A DNA stretch of 60,476 bases from the NCBI GenBank assembly GCA_903951425.1, contig CAJBBX010000163.1, positions 1-60,476 of the forward strand. Direction: 5' to 3'. The DNA is from an uncultured Chthonomonas sp. GTDB lineage: Bacteria; Armatimonadota; Chthonomonadetes; Chthonomonadales; CAJBBX01. The position numbers were made by a program, and so were the translations under genes. Shown here piece after piece: positions 33,554-43,800 of the stretch (position 1 is the first letter of the stretch; every line of letters begins with the position of its first letter). The notes below the pieces were generated by a model. That model was given only the letters and a program-made list of their open reading frames with translations, was not told the DNA's origin and did no database searches.

Positions 33554-34981
33554 ATGCTTTGCCAGGCGCCATCGCAGAAGACCCTGACCCGGCTGGTGAC
33601 GGAGCTTCGCTCGATGCTCCGCGCCGACCAGGTGCTCACCGATTCCGTCGAGATGCTGGCCTACGAGTGCGATGCCTACACGATCCACAAGGGCCGGCCC
33701 GACGTGGTCGTCCATCCCGAGTCCACGGAGCAGTGCGCCGCCGTCGTGCGCCTCTGCGCCCGCATGGGCGTCCCCTTCACGCCGCGCGGCACGGGCACGG
33801 GTCTCTCCGGCGGGGCCACGCCCCTCTATGGCGGCGTCGTCATCAGTATCATGCGCATGAACCGCGTGCTCAGCATCAGCCCCGCCGATCTGCGCCTGCG
33901 CGCCCAGGCCGGCTGCATCAACTCCACCATCACGCGGGCGGTGGCGCCCTATGGCCTCCATTACGCGCCCGACCCCTCCAGCCAGACGGCCTGCACCGTG
34001 GGCGGGAATGTGGCCGAGAACGCCAGCGGACCCCATACGCTGAAGTACGGCGTGACGGCCAACCATGTGACCGCGCTCACCCTGGTGCTGCCCGACGGCT
34101 CCGTCGTCGAACTGGGATCCGACGCCGACGAGCCCTGCGGCTACGACCTGGTGGGCCTCCTCGTGGGCTCCGAGGGCACGCTCGGCATCGTTACCGAGGT
34201 GACCGTGCGCCTCACCCCGAACCCGCGCGAGGTCCGGACGCTGCTGGCGGTTTTCGGCTCTGTCGACGACGCCTCGCGTGCTGTGAGCCGCATCATCGCC
34301 GCGGGCATCGTCCCCTGCGCACTGGAGATGATGGACAGCATGATCATCAACGCGCTGGAGGACGCCTTCGCCATGGGCTTCCCCCGCGATGCCCAGGCGC
34401 TACTGCTGGTGGAGCTGGACGGCCTCGGGCCGGGGCTCGATGCCGAGACCGCCGACGTCAGCGACCTCTGCGCCGAGCATAACGCCCGTAGCGTGACTGC
34501 CGCCGCCTCCGAGGAAGAGCGGGCTCGGCTCTGGTTCGCTCGCAAGCAGGGCGTCGGTGTCCTGGGCCGCGTGGCGCCGAACAAGGTGACGCAGGACGGC
34601 GTGATCCCGCGCAGCCTCCTGCCCGAGGTGCTGGCCCGGATCCGCGGCATCGCTGAGAGCCACTCCGTGCGCCTCTGCAATATCTTCCACGCCGGCGACG
34701 GCAATCTGCACCCCTGCGTGATCTTCGATGAGCGCGATGCGGACGAGCTGCGCCGCGTTCTGGTCGCCAATGAGGAGATCCTGCGGCTCTGCGTGGAGGT
34801 GGGCGGCTCTATCACCGGCGAACACGGCGTGGGAGTAGAGAAGCGCGACGCCATGCCGCTCATGTTCTCCGAGGCCGACCTCGCAGCCATGCGCCGCGTG
34901 AAGTCAGCCTTCGATCCGGCGGGCCTCTGCAACCCCGGAAAGATCATCCCCGGGCCGTCGGCCGAGGCGGCTCCGCCATGA
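33554..34981 (+). CDS. glcD: Glycolate oxidase FAD subunit GlcD
   Basis: A 475-residue FAD-linked oxidase that oxidises glycolate to glyoxylate with GlcE and GlcF at the membrane. The FAD_binding_4 domain has PFTPRGTGTGLSGGATP, YAPDPSSQTACTVGGNVAENASGPH and GSEGTLGIVTEVTVRL. The C-terminal FAD oxidase domain has NIFHAGDGNLHP and GGSITGEHGVGVEKRD. The ATG at 33554 is chosen because homology begins just after it; the transcript is likely leaderless. glcE overlaps the stop by ATGA. D-lactate dehydrogenase is the main alternative for the family, but the D-E-F gene order strongly favours glycolate oxidase. Confidence 0.92.
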   Translation: MLCQAPSQKTLTRLVTELRSMLRADQVLTDSVEMLAYECDAYTIHKGRPDVVVHPESTEQCAAVVRLCARMGVPFTPRGTGTGLSGGATPLYGGVVISIMRMNRVLSISPADLRLRAQAGCINSTITRAVAPYGLHYAPDPSSQTACTVGGNVAENASGPHTLKYGVTANHVTALTLVLPDGSVVELGSDADEPCGYDLVGLLVGSEGTLGIVTEVTVRLTPNPREVRTLLAVFGSVDDASRAVSRIIAAGIVPCALEMMDSMIINALEDAFAMGFPRDAQALLLVELDGLGPGLDAETADVSDLCAEHNARSVTAAASEEERARLWFARKQGVGVLGRVAPNKVTQDGVIPRSLLPEVLARIRGIAESHSVRLCNIFHAGDGNLHPCVIFDERDADELRRVLVANEEILRLCVEVGGSITGEHGVGVEKRDAMPLMFSEADLAAMRRVKSAFDPAGLCNPGKIIPGPSAEAAPP

Positions 34982-36168
34982 GCGCATCCTATGCGCCCGC
35001 CATGGCCGTCCTCTGGCCCTGCGTGGCTGACAGGCCGCCGGCGGAGGCCGTCGCTCCCGCCTCACGCGCTGAGGCCGCCGTCGAGGTGGCCCGGGCGCTT
35101 CGCCACGGGCTCGGCATCGTGCCGGTGGGCGCGGGGACGCGCCTCGCCGAGGCGAACCTGATGCGAGGCGTCGAGTGGCTCGCCGTCGACATGACCCGCA
35201 TGGACCGCGTTCTCGCATACTCGCCGGATGACATGACCGTCGTGGTTGAGCCGGGCGTGACCGCCGAGGCCCTCCAGGCCGTCCTCGCCGAGGCCGGTCA
35301 ATTCGCCGCCCTGGGCCTTGCGTCGGGGCGAGGCGAGACTGTTGGAGGCCTGATAGCTGCCAACGCCCAGGGCCGGCGGCAGTGCGCCTTCGGCTTGCCC
35401 CGCGACCAGTTGCTCGGGTTCCGTGCGGCGCTTTCGACCGGCGACGAGGTCCGGTTCGGAGGCTGTACCGTGAAGAACGTGGCGGGCTACGACATGGGCA
35501 AGCTCTACTGCGGCTCCCATGGGACGCTGGGCCTCATCACTGAGCTGACGCTCCGGGTGCGGCCCCTGCCGTCCGTGCGCTCGACGCTCTCGCTGGCTGG
35601 CCCCGGCCTGGGGGATACCCTGTCTGCCGGAATGGCCCTGCACCTTGCGCGGCTGCTGCCCACAGGGCTAGTGGCCACGTTCGGCGCCGGATGCGCCCTG
35701 ACCGTGGAGTTCAGCGGCAGCCATGAAACGGTTGCCTGGCAACTGGAGCAGGCCAGACGCGTCTCGGCCGGCTACGGCCTGCAGACGGAGGCGGCGGCCA
35801 GTGTTGACCCGAGCCCGCCTGCCGTGCCCGATCCCGGCGTGGCCTGGCTTCGCGCCGCAACCGTGCCCACGGCAATTGAGGGCCTCTGCCGCGCCCTGGA
35901 GCCGTGCCTGAGCCGCGCCGTAGCCCACATCGCCGCCGGTCTGGTGGAGGCGGAAGTGACCCTCGCGGAGCCTCTGAACGACCTCGAGCGCCGCCTCTTC
36001 GCGGCCGGATGCAGCCACCTGCGCTGGACGCGCTTGCCGCAGTCCGAGCGCGCCACCCGCGATGCGTGGCGATTGCCCGCCGCCCAACTACCACTTATGC
36101 GCGCCGTAAAGGGCGCGTTGGACCCCGCCGGCGCCTTCGGCCCCGGGCGCTTCGCAGGCCGCATATGA
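34978..36168 (+). CDS. glcE: Glycolate oxidase subunit GlcE
   Basis: A 396-residue second FAD-binding subunit. It contains VVEPGVTAEALQAVLAEAGQ, LASGRGETVGGLIAANAQG and KNVAGYDMGKLYCGSHGTLGLITELTLR, a shorter FAD_binding_4 domain than GlcD. The ATG overlaps the glcD stop (34978-34981), and its own stop overlaps the glcF start, so the three subunits are translationally coupled. The last residues (PGRFAGRI) match the usual GlcE ending. Confidence 0.92.
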   Translation: MSASYAPAMAVLWPCVADRPPAEAVAPASRAEAAVEVARALRHGLGIVPVGAGTRLAEANLMRGVEWLAVDMTRMDRVLAYSPDDMTVVVEPGVTAEALQAVLAEAGQFAALGLASGRGETVGGLIAANAQGRRQCAFGLPRDQLLGFRAALSTGDEVRFGGCTVKNVAGYDMGKLYCGSHGTLGLITELTLRVRPLPSVRSTLSLAGPGLGDTLSAGMALHLARLLPTGLVATFGAGCALTVEFSGSHETVAWQLEQARRVSAGYGLQTEAAASVDPSPPAVPDPGVAWLRAATVPTAIEGLCRALEPCLSRAVAHIAAGLVEAEVTLAEPLNDLERRLFAAGCSHLRWTRLPQSERATRDAWRLPAAQLPLMRAVKGALDPAGAFGPGRFAGRI

Positions 36169-37451
36169 GCCGCAAGAGCCCCGCCGATATTGCCGCCGGC
36201 TGCATCCGCTGCGGCTTCTGCTTGGATGCTTGTCCCACCTTCAAGCTCACCGCGAACGAGGCCGAGTCGCCCCGCGGACGCATCTACCTCATGCGCCACG
36301 TGCTTGACGCCGGCCGCCCCATGGACGCCGCCGCCCTGACGCACCTGGACAACTGCCTGGGGTGCCGCGCCTGCGAGGCCGTCTGCCCCTCCGGCGTGCA
36401 GTACGGGTTGCTCATCGAGGGCTTCAGGGCCCGGATCGAGGAGGAGGGCCTGCGCCCCTCCGCCGAGGCCGGCGCCCGCGGGATGCTACTCGACACGCTG
36501 ACGGACCGTGGGCGGCTGGGCGCCTCGCTGGCCGGATTGTCTATGGTGGCAGGCATCCTGCGCAAGGCTCCTGCCATGCCGGGCCTCTTCGCCCGACTGC
36601 TCACCGGGGGGCAATCCCATGAGGCTGCCGTACCCCTCTCGGGCACCGGTAGGTCGGGCGGCCACCTGCCGGCCTTCACTGCCGCGGTCGGCAGGGCGCG
36701 CTGTACGGTTTGCCTGCTGGATGGCTGCGTCATGAGCGTGCTCTTCGCCAATGTGAACCGCGCCACCGCCGAACTGCTGTCGCATTGCGGCTGCAACGTG
36801 GTATGCCCGCATTCGGCCGGATGCTGCGGCGCCCTGGACGCCCACGCAGGCCGTCGTGAGCGTGCTCGGCAGCGCGCCAGGGCCCTGGTCGACGCGCTGG
36901 AGTGCGCGGACTACGATGTGCTGGTCACCAACTCGGCCGGATGCGGCTCCACGCTACGCGAGTACGGTGAGTTGTTGGCCGACGATGACCGCTACGCCGC
37001 CCGCGCCGCCGCGTTGGGCGCCCGGACGCGGGACATTTCCGAGTTCCTCGTGGAATTGGGCGTCGAGCCGCCCACAGGCCGCTTGGACGTGACGGTGGCC
37101 TATCACGACGCATGCCACCTGGCCCATGCCCAGCGCATCACATCGCCGCCCCGGGCCCTGCTGCGGTCCATAGCGGGCCTGGCTCTGGTTCCGCTGGCGG
37201 AGAGCGACCTCTGCTGCGGTAGCGCCGGCACCTACAACGTCACCCATCCCGAGACGGCCGCGGCGCTGCTGGAGCGCAAGGTGGCGAACATTATCGCCAG
37301 TGGCGCGTCCGTGGTGGCCGCGGGCAATCCGGGCTGCATCGCCTGGATGCGCGAAGGGCTTGCGCGAGCCGGCTCGACCATTCGCGTGACGCACACGGTG
37401 GAGTTGCTGGCCGAGGCCTATCGCCGCGGTGCGTCCCAGGCTGAAGCCTGA
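36165..37451 (+). CDS. glcF: Glycolate oxidase iron-sulphur subunit GlcF
   Basis: A 428-residue protein with two 4Fe-4S ferredoxin motifs near the N-terminus (CIRCGFCLDACP and CLGCRACEAVCP) and two CCG domains (around CPHSAGCCGALDAH and CCGSAGTYNVTHPE). It passes electrons from the flavin subunits to the quinone pool. The start is ATG 36165, overlapping the glcE stop; a long upstream open frame inside glcE is not coding. In this organism the acceptor would probably be menaquinone, given the mqn genes. Confidence 0.93.
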   Translation: MSRKSPADIAAGCIRCGFCLDACPTFKLTANEAESPRGRIYLMRHVLDAGRPMDAAALTHLDNCLGCRACEAVCPSGVQYGLLIEGFRARIEEEGLRPSAEAGARGMLLDTLTDRGRLGASLAGLSMVAGILRKAPAMPGLFARLLTGGQSHEAAVPLSGTGRSGGHLPAFTAAVGRARCTVCLLDGCVMSVLFANVNRATAELLSHCGCNVVCPHSAGCCGALDAHAGRRERARQRARALVDALECADYDVLVTNSAGCGSTLREYGELLADDDRYAARAAALGARTRDISEFLVELGVEPPTGRLDVTVAYHDACHLAHAQRITSPPRALLRSIAGLALVPLAESDLCCGSAGTYNVTHPETAAALLERKVANIIASGASVVAAGNPGCIAWMREGLARAGSTIRVTHTVELLAEAYRRGASQAEA

Positions 37452-37482
37452 CGCATATCCGACACAACCACGGGAGTCATCG

Positions 37483-38406
37483 ATGTCTCAAGTACCGGTC
37501 ATCATCGCAACCTGGAGATACGGCGCCAATGCCTGCACCGCTGCCTGGGGCCTGCTCGCCGAGGGCGGCTCCGCCCTGGACGCCGTGGGCCTGGCCGCCG
37601 CCGCCGTAGAGGATGACCCCGACGTGCTGTCGGTCGGCTCCGGAGGCCTGCCCAACGCAGAGGGTGTGATCGAACTAGACGCGGCGATCATGGACGGGCG
37701 GACCCACGGCGCCGGCGCTGTCGCGGGCCTCACGGGCATCCGAAATCCGATCTACGTGGCCCGCCGCATCATGGAGGCCACGCCGCACGTGATGCTCGTG
37801 GGCGGCAACGCGCGTCGGTGCGCGCTGGCGCAGGGCTTCCAGGTGGAGGAACTACACACCGAGGCCTCCCGTCGCCACTACACCGAATGGCTCGGCGACC
37901 GGACGGCTACCGAGGTGGCGCACTTCACGCCCGCTTCGGGGCCTGGTTCACACGACACAGTCGGCATCTGCGCGGTGGACCTGCACGGCGACATCGCGGC
38001 CGCCTGCACCACATCGGGCATGGCGTGGAAGGTGCCGGGCCGCGTGGGCGACTCGCCCATCATCGGCGCGGGCCTCTACGTCGACAACGAGGTCGGAGCC
38101 GCCAGCGCCACAGGCAACGGCGACGAGATGATGAAGGCCTGCCTCTCCTACCGCATCATCATGCTCATGGAGGCGGGAATGCACCCGCAGGAGGCTTGCG
38201 AGGAGACCATCCGCTACCTGCTCCGCAAGCGGCCTGGCAAGCAGGACGGCGGCGCCTCGGTTATCGCGGTTCGTAAGGACGGCGTCTGCGGCAACGCCGC
38301 CACGGCAGACGGCTTCCGGAGGCCCGATCGCCTCTGGCACTACGCCGTCCAGAACCCCGATGGCCTCGAGGTGAACGAGGGCGTTTACGTGCGGCTGGGA
38401 GCCTGA
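37483..38406 (+). CDS. Ntn-hydrolase: glycosylasparaginase / isoaspartyl peptidase family
   Basis: A 307-residue member of the asparaginase_2 (T2) family. These enzymes self-cleave and use the newly exposed N-terminal Thr as nucleophile; here that is Thr159 in GSHDTVGICAVD. Other conserved parts are DAVGLAAAAVEDDP, VGSGGLPNAEG, GRVGDSPIIGAGLYVD and SATGNGDEM. The GLPN and VGDSPIIGAG segments and the opening make N4-(beta-N-acetylglucosaminyl)asparaginase the closest match; isoaspartyl peptidase is the alternative. No signal peptide is visible. ATG 37483 has CGGGAG upstream. It overlaps the convergent MFS gene by 22 bases. Confidence 0.88.
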   Translation: MSQVPVIIATWRYGANACTAAWGLLAEGGSALDAVGLAAAAVEDDPDVLSVGSGGLPNAEGVIELDAAIMDGRTHGAGAVAGLTGIRNPIYVARRIMEATPHVMLVGGNARRCALAQGFQVEELHTEASRRHYTEWLGDRTATEVAHFTPASGPGSHDTVGICAVDLHGDIAAACTTSGMAWKVPGRVGDSPIIGAGLYVDNEVGAASATGNGDEMMKACLSYRIIMLMEAGMHPQEACEETIRYLLRKRPGKQDGGASVIAVRKDGVCGNAATADGFRRPDRLWHYAVQNPDGLEVNEGVYVRLGA

Positions 38407-39614
38407 GACACCGGTTCGGGCTCCCGCACGGCGGTGAAGAGCACGACAGCCCCCGCCGCCGCGATGCAGGCGAGGAAGCCATAGAGCAACCGGATGCCCA
38501 CCATGTCCGCCACGATGCCCGCTAGTAGCGGTCCCACGGCCCACGCCGCCGAGCCTGCCGCATTGAGGATGCTCTGGCCGGTGGCCTTCCGGCTGGCGCT
38601 TGAGAGGTCGTTCATGAACGCGAAGGGGACCACGGCCAGTACGCTGAAGGTGAGGCAGTGGAACGTCTGGAGCGCCAGCACGGGCCATGGGCTGACGAGC
38701 AGGGCGTAGGCTGCCAGGCGGAGCGGCAGTACGGCGAACGCAAGCCGCAGCGGCTTGAGGCGACCGATGCGATCCGAGACGCCGCCCCAAATGAGCAGGC
38801 CGGGAAGCTCGATGCCGGCGCTCACGATGAATGCGGCCGAGACGAACCATGGAGGCGCTGCAGCCCCGAACGAGGCCACGTAGAGGCTCAGGTTGCTCGA
38901 CAGGCACATGATGGCGAGGTAGGCCAGGAAGTAGGCCAGCACAAACGGGCGCACGCCCGGCCGCGACAGGATCGCCTGGGCATCGCGCCAATTGGTGCGG
39001 CTAGTCCGTTTCGTGGCGCGAACCCGCTTCACCATCAGCGTCATGGGGCCCGACACGGCGCAGAAACAGGCGATCCAGGTGAAGAAGCCTGGCGCATCGC
39101 CCAGGTGCGGCGCCACGAGTTTGATGGCCATGATGACCACGAAGCCGGCCGTGCCCCATGACCGGGCGATGGAGAACATGCGCCCGGCGGAGCGGTTCTC
39201 GAACACATCTGCGCCCAGCGCCGACGCCACCGATATGCCGACCGTGCCGCCCAGGCCCGCCACGAACTGAAGCGCCGCCAGTTCCGCCAGCGAGTTCACC
39301 TGCGGCATCACGAGGTAGGCCAAGCCCTGGATCAGCGAGCCCGTGACGATGAAGACCCGGCGGAGGCCTGTTCGATCGGACAGGATGCCGATCGGGATAA
39401 GCCCCAGTGCGCCACCGACGCTGGCCATGGCAAGCAGCAAGCCCACTTGCGAGTAGCTGAAGCCTGCTGCGCGGAAGTAGACCGGTACATGGGGCGATAT
39501 GAAAGCCACGGCGGCGAAGTAGGTGAAGTAGTACGCCGATAGCGCCGCCACATTGCGGCGGATCCACGGGCGGTGGCTTTCCGGCTCCCAGTCGGTCCTC
39601 GGTGGCGCACTCAT
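38385..39614 (-). CDS. MFS transporter
   Basis: A 409-residue integral membrane protein with about 12 hydrophobic segments and an MFS signature in the first loop (GIRLLYG-type C-half; GLIPIGILSDRTGLRRVF in the N-half; GGVSDRIGRLKPLRLA in the C-half). The substrate is unknown. It starts 3 bp after the stop of the UroD-like gene, so the two are probably cotranscribed and functionally linked. Its 3' end overlaps the Ntn-hydrolase gene tail to tail. Confidence 0.85.
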   Translation of the reverse strand: MSAPPRTDWEPESHRPWIRRNVAALSAYYFTYFAAVAFISPHVPVYFRAAGFSYSQVGLLLAMASVGGALGLIPIGILSDRTGLRRVFIVTGSLIQGLAYLVMPQVNSLAELAALQFVAGLGGTVGISVASALGADVFENRSAGRMFSIARSWGTAGFVVIMAIKLVAPHLGDAPGFFTWIACFCAVSGPMTLMVKRVRATKRTSRTNWRDAQAILSRPGVRPFVLAYFLAYLAIMCLSSNLSLYVASFGAAAPPWFVSAAFIVSAGIELPGLLIWGGVSDRIGRLKPLRLAFAVLPLRLAAYALLVSPWPVLALQTFHCLTFSVLAVVPFAFMNDLSSASRKATGQSILNAAGSAAWAVGPLLAGIVADMVGIRLLYGFLACIAAAGAVVLFTAVREPEPVSQAPSRT

Positions 39615-39617
39615 GGC

Positions 39618-40676
39618 CTACCGGTAGTCGCACTCCATGAATGCCGCAACCTTGCTCGAGATGGAGGCGTGCTTCTCCGGCACGCTGAGCACGTCGCACT
39701 CGCTGCCCAGGATGCGCGCGTGGCCCGTCTCCCGGATCCGTCGCACGATCTCGCGGCTCTGCTCAGCTACCATGGCCTCGGTCAGGTCGTCGGCGTAGAA
39801 CCGTTTTGTGGGTAGATTTCCGTACAGGACAATGTGGTCGGGCACCTTGGCCGCATCCTCCCAGAGCAGGCGGGAGCTACCCAGGCTCAGGATGTGCGGC
39901 TCCATGGCCACGAGGGCCTGGAGGATCGGGTCAACCAACTCGCCGCAGTCGTGTAGGAACAGGTCTACGTCGGCCTCGCGCAGCATGGCTCGCAGACGCT
40001 TCATGGGCCGGGTGAAGAAGCGCTCCAGGACGTCGGAGCCCTTCTTTAGCTGCTTGGGCGATATGTACACTGAGTTTACGGCCGGCTCGGCGATGACGAT
40101 CATCCGGGCGCCTGCGGCTATCTGGTCAGCCAGGGAGCGCTCAACGGCGATCTGTGCCAGGTCCAGCATCTGCTCGACCAGCAGCACCTCGGGGTCGTCC
40201 TGGCCGGTGAGGCCCAGGCCGGCCATGTAGATGGCGGCGATGGGATCCGCGATGAGCTTGGTCATCAGCGAGAAAGGGCCGATGACGAGTCCACACGGCG
40301 TCAGGTCGGTATGGCGGGCGATATACTGCACCGCGCCCACGTTGGCGGCATGGCGCGCGAGGCCTGTGCCTGAGAGCCCCGACGCGGCCCGCTGTATGGC
40401 GTCGCCGCCTGGAGCGGAGGAGAAGTGGTAGGTGGCGACCGCTTCGGCGTCGATGCCCTGCGTGGCGAGCAGTTCGGCCTTCTCTATGGTAAGGTCCATG
40501 AGCGGCAGCGCCAACGGCGTTTTGTACCGGTGCGCAGCCTGCTCGATGACCTGGCCCAAGCGGACGCCGTCCGTCAGGATGGCCTCGTGGTCGGGCTGCT
40601 CGCGCAGGATCATGTCGGTGCCGATGGGCAGGCGTGCGCCTGCTGCGGCCATGTCGAGGTAGGTGTTGCGGGTCAC
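39618..40676 (-). CDS. UroD/methyltransferase-family protein
   Basis: A 352-residue protein of the uroporphyrinogen decarboxylase superfamily, which also includes corrinoid methyltransferases. The start is GTG 40676, with AAGGA (40685-40689, reverse strand) 8 bases upstream; the open frame continues upstream without homology. Recognisable segments are LPIGTDMILREQ, FSLMTKLIADP, FLHDCGELVDPI and LGSECDVLSVPEKH. The classical UroD N-terminal substrate-binding RQAGRYLPE is absent, so haem synthesis is unlikely. A methyltransferase-like or unknown catabolic role, together with the MFS transporter 3 bp downstream, is more plausible. The intergenic region 40677-40879 shows no further feature. Confidence 0.7.
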   Translation of the reverse strand: MTRNTYLDMAAAGARLPIGTDMILREQPDHEAILTDGVRLGQVIEQAAHRYKTPLALPLMDLTIEKAELLATQGIDAEAVATYHFSSAPGGDAIQRAASGLSGTGLARHAANVGAVQYIARHTDLTPCGLVIGPFSLMTKLIADPIAAIYMAGLGLTGQDDPEVLLVEQMLDLAQIAVERSLADQIAAGARMIVIAEPAVNSVYISPKQLKKGSDVLERFFTRPMKRLRAMLREADVDLFLHDCGELVDPILQALVAMEPHILSLGSSRLLWEDAAKVPDHIVLYGNLPTKRFYADDLTEAMVAEQSREIVRRIRETGHARILGSECDVLSVPEKHASISSKVAAFMECDYR

Positions 40677-40879
40677 GATGGGAGTCCTTGGTGCATTGTG
40701 AGGATGGCGGAGGTGTGCCATTCTGTTAGCGTTGTGGCGATTAGCCTCCATGATACCGTCCGCCGATGGGTCAGGGGAACCGCTTCGCGGCGGCCCGTCG
40801 TAAGAATCGCAGTTCCGCCGGCGATCATGCCGGACCACGCAGCACTGGGCCGCCGGCCGGGCCCGCGAAAGGGGAGCGT

Positions 40880-43800
40880 GTGGCGTCCAAACCAACCCTG
40901 GCGGTCATGCTGGCCGCAGTCTGTCTCGCGCTGGGTGCGGCAGGCCAGACGAACCATAACATCAGCAACCGCCGTTTTGCCACCGTGGCCTCCGGGCCGA
41001 TGCATGTGCAGATCATCGAAGCCGGCCGGGACGCCTCCCCAGCGACGTTTCGAACGATGGTGGCCGACACCGTGAACCCTGCCCGGCGGGCCCGGGCCGC
41101 TGGGGCTGCCCGGTACTTGTCGGCGGTCTACGGCGGCCGGCAGCGCGGGCAGCGACCGTTCGTCGGCATCCCCGACGTCGTCTTCGTGCGCCGGAACGGC
41201 AAGGTATTGAGTCCGGCTCCCTCCTCTCGCGGCGGGAGCGGCCTCACGCTGGCTTTCCCGGCAACCGGCGCGGCGGGTAGCTGGCCGGCCGCGCTGCAGA
41301 TCGACCTGCAGGCGGCGTTCGGCGTCATCTATCCGCAGTTGGTGGCCATCTACGGCCAGCCCAGTTGGAGCGGGACGCTGACCCTCGTCGACGGCGATTC
41401 GCTGCCGTCGGGGCAGATCATCACGGACCCAAATGCGCTCTCCGGCGGCGTCTACAACGCCTCCATCGGTGAGGTGACCCTGGCCCAGTACAACTCGGCC
41501 CAGTCCATGCTGCTGAGCATGACCCAGATGCTCGCACTGGCGTTCCGCGGCACCCACGGCGTGGCCTACGACGCCTGGGAACGCGGCATGGCGCGCGCGG
41601 CGACGGTGGCCACACTCAGCGCCGCCCTGCCGGCCCTGAAGACTGTGGCCTCACAGGCCTATGGCGGCACACTTGGGGACCTGGCTCCGTCCGACCCGCT
41701 CTGGTCCTCGCTGGACAGGTATGACCTCTTGAACCAGCCGGCGCTTGGGAATGACCGTTTCTTCCCGGTATCCAAGGAGTCGAGTATCGCCAACGAGGTT
41801 GGCTTCCCATCGATGCTGATCCCGCGCCTCCAGATGTCGGGATCGGCATGGCTGAAGGTCTGGACCGAGGCGCCGGGCTTCTTCGCCGAGTTTAACCGGG
41901 CGTACTATGCTGCCCTGACGGGCGATCCGGCCACCAGCAACTCAGTGCCGAAGCTGGTGGCGGTGGCGTCCCAGGCGCTGGCCTCCGTGGGCGGTACGGC
42001 GGTAGAGGGGCTTCCGTTCACCGACTGGTACCAGCGGCAGTACGTCCTCGATACCAGCGTGTCGCCAGGCGGCAAGCTCTACACGATGGTCTCAAACCTG
42101 CGCCCCGACACCGACACGGCTGATGACTATGGCGTCGGCTGCGTCTTCTCGCACTACACCACCACGTTTGACGCCCAGGGCAACAGCGACGAGGTGGATA
42201 AGGCGGGGACCATCTACCCGATCTACACCGACTACACGACGACGACCCGCTTCTTCCTTGGCGCCCAGTACGAGCGCGCCGACATCCAGAACGGCGTGGG
42301 CTCGGTGGCCCCGACCTTCTTCAACACCATCGGCGGCGACCCGGCCTATGCGGGACGGATGCGCGTGGTGATGGACTTCCCGGTCAACGGCCTCAACTCG
42401 CGGCTCGCCGTGGCGCCCCGAGCCATGGGGACCTTGGCAGCTCCGCGCAACTTCTGGGGCGTGGTGGTGGGCGCGGACACGGGGACGGTGCGGATGGAGG
42501 CGGACGGCCTCAGCAGCGGTGATGTCACCGTGGCCCAGGGCGCCTTCAGCGCCTCAGTCGACGAGGCGTTCTTCACGCGGCCCCGGCGCGCGACCGTCAC
42601 CTACACGGGCGCCTCGGGCGTACCTGTGGTGCGGCGCGTGAATGTCGGGTTTGGCGAAGCCGTGCTGGTCGTGACCGTAGGCACCGAGGTCGATACGCGG
42701 GTCCACACGCTGCCGTCGGGCCTTGCGATGCTCTCCCTGCCGTTGCGGCCCCTGCAGGCGCGGCCGGTGGATGCCCTGCTGAGCCCTGCGACCTCACTTC
42801 CGCTCTTCGCCGAGGGATCGCTGCTGATGGCGCAGTGGGATCAGTCGGTCGTCGGCGAGGACAAGTACCGCCGCAGCCCGAGCCTCGATCCGCTGGAGCC
42901 CGGCAAGGGATACTGGATGAACTGGGCCGGAGGCGGCGATGTGAAGGTGGTCGGTCGCTCCACGGCCATGGACCCCGAGGTCACGGTACAGCTTCGCCAT
43001 GGCTGGAACCAGATCGGCAACCCCTATGAGGAGACCGTGCCGGTCTCGGCATTGCGGTTCCAGTACCTGGCGGACAATGTACCGGTGACGCTGGCCAGCG
43101 CGGTGACGAACGGCTGGATCGTGGCCCAGACCCTCCCGTCGGTGGGCCAGGTCGTCGCCTTCGGCTTCGATTCCCAGTTGGGATATGTCCCCGCCCAGAA
43201 CCTGGAGCCGTGGCGCGGCTACTGGATCCGCGTGCTGGTCTCCGAGGGCGTTACGATGAGCGTGTCGAACCCGTCGCCGTCGTCGGCGCGGCCTGCGCGG
43301 GTCGCATCGCCGACGCCTGGGGCGCCCGCCGGATGGGCCCTCCGCTTAACCACGACCTCCGCAGACGGCCTCGGCGCCACGGTCGCCTTCGGCCAGGCAG
43401 TCACGGGCCACAGCGGATACGACGCGGCCCTGGATGCCCTTGCTCCGCCTCCACCGGCGGCCTCGATGCCGGCCTTGTCGTTCGTACATGCCGACTGGGC
43501 CGGGCATTCTGGGCGCTACTGGTCCGACATCCGGGCCCTTGGGCAGACGGCCGCCTGGAAGTGCGAGGCCTCGGGCCTCAGCCCCAATACCGCGTACCGG
43601 TTCGCTTGGTCCAGCCTGGCGGGCGTGCCGCGTACCGTCCACCTGACAGCGGTCGATGAGTCCACGGGGCGCCGCGTGGACCTGCGCGCCGCCGGAGGTC
43701 TCGCCTTCACGACCGGCAACGAGACGACGCGCACGCTGCGCATCGAGGCTTCGGCCTCGTCGCAGTCGGCGTTGCGGGTCACGGCGCTGCAGGCGCTCTC

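Noticed and set aside
39618-40676. UroD-like gene as the haem enzyme HemE
   Set aside because: The conserved N-terminal HemE substrate motif (RQAGRYLPE) is missing, and no haem genes are nearby.
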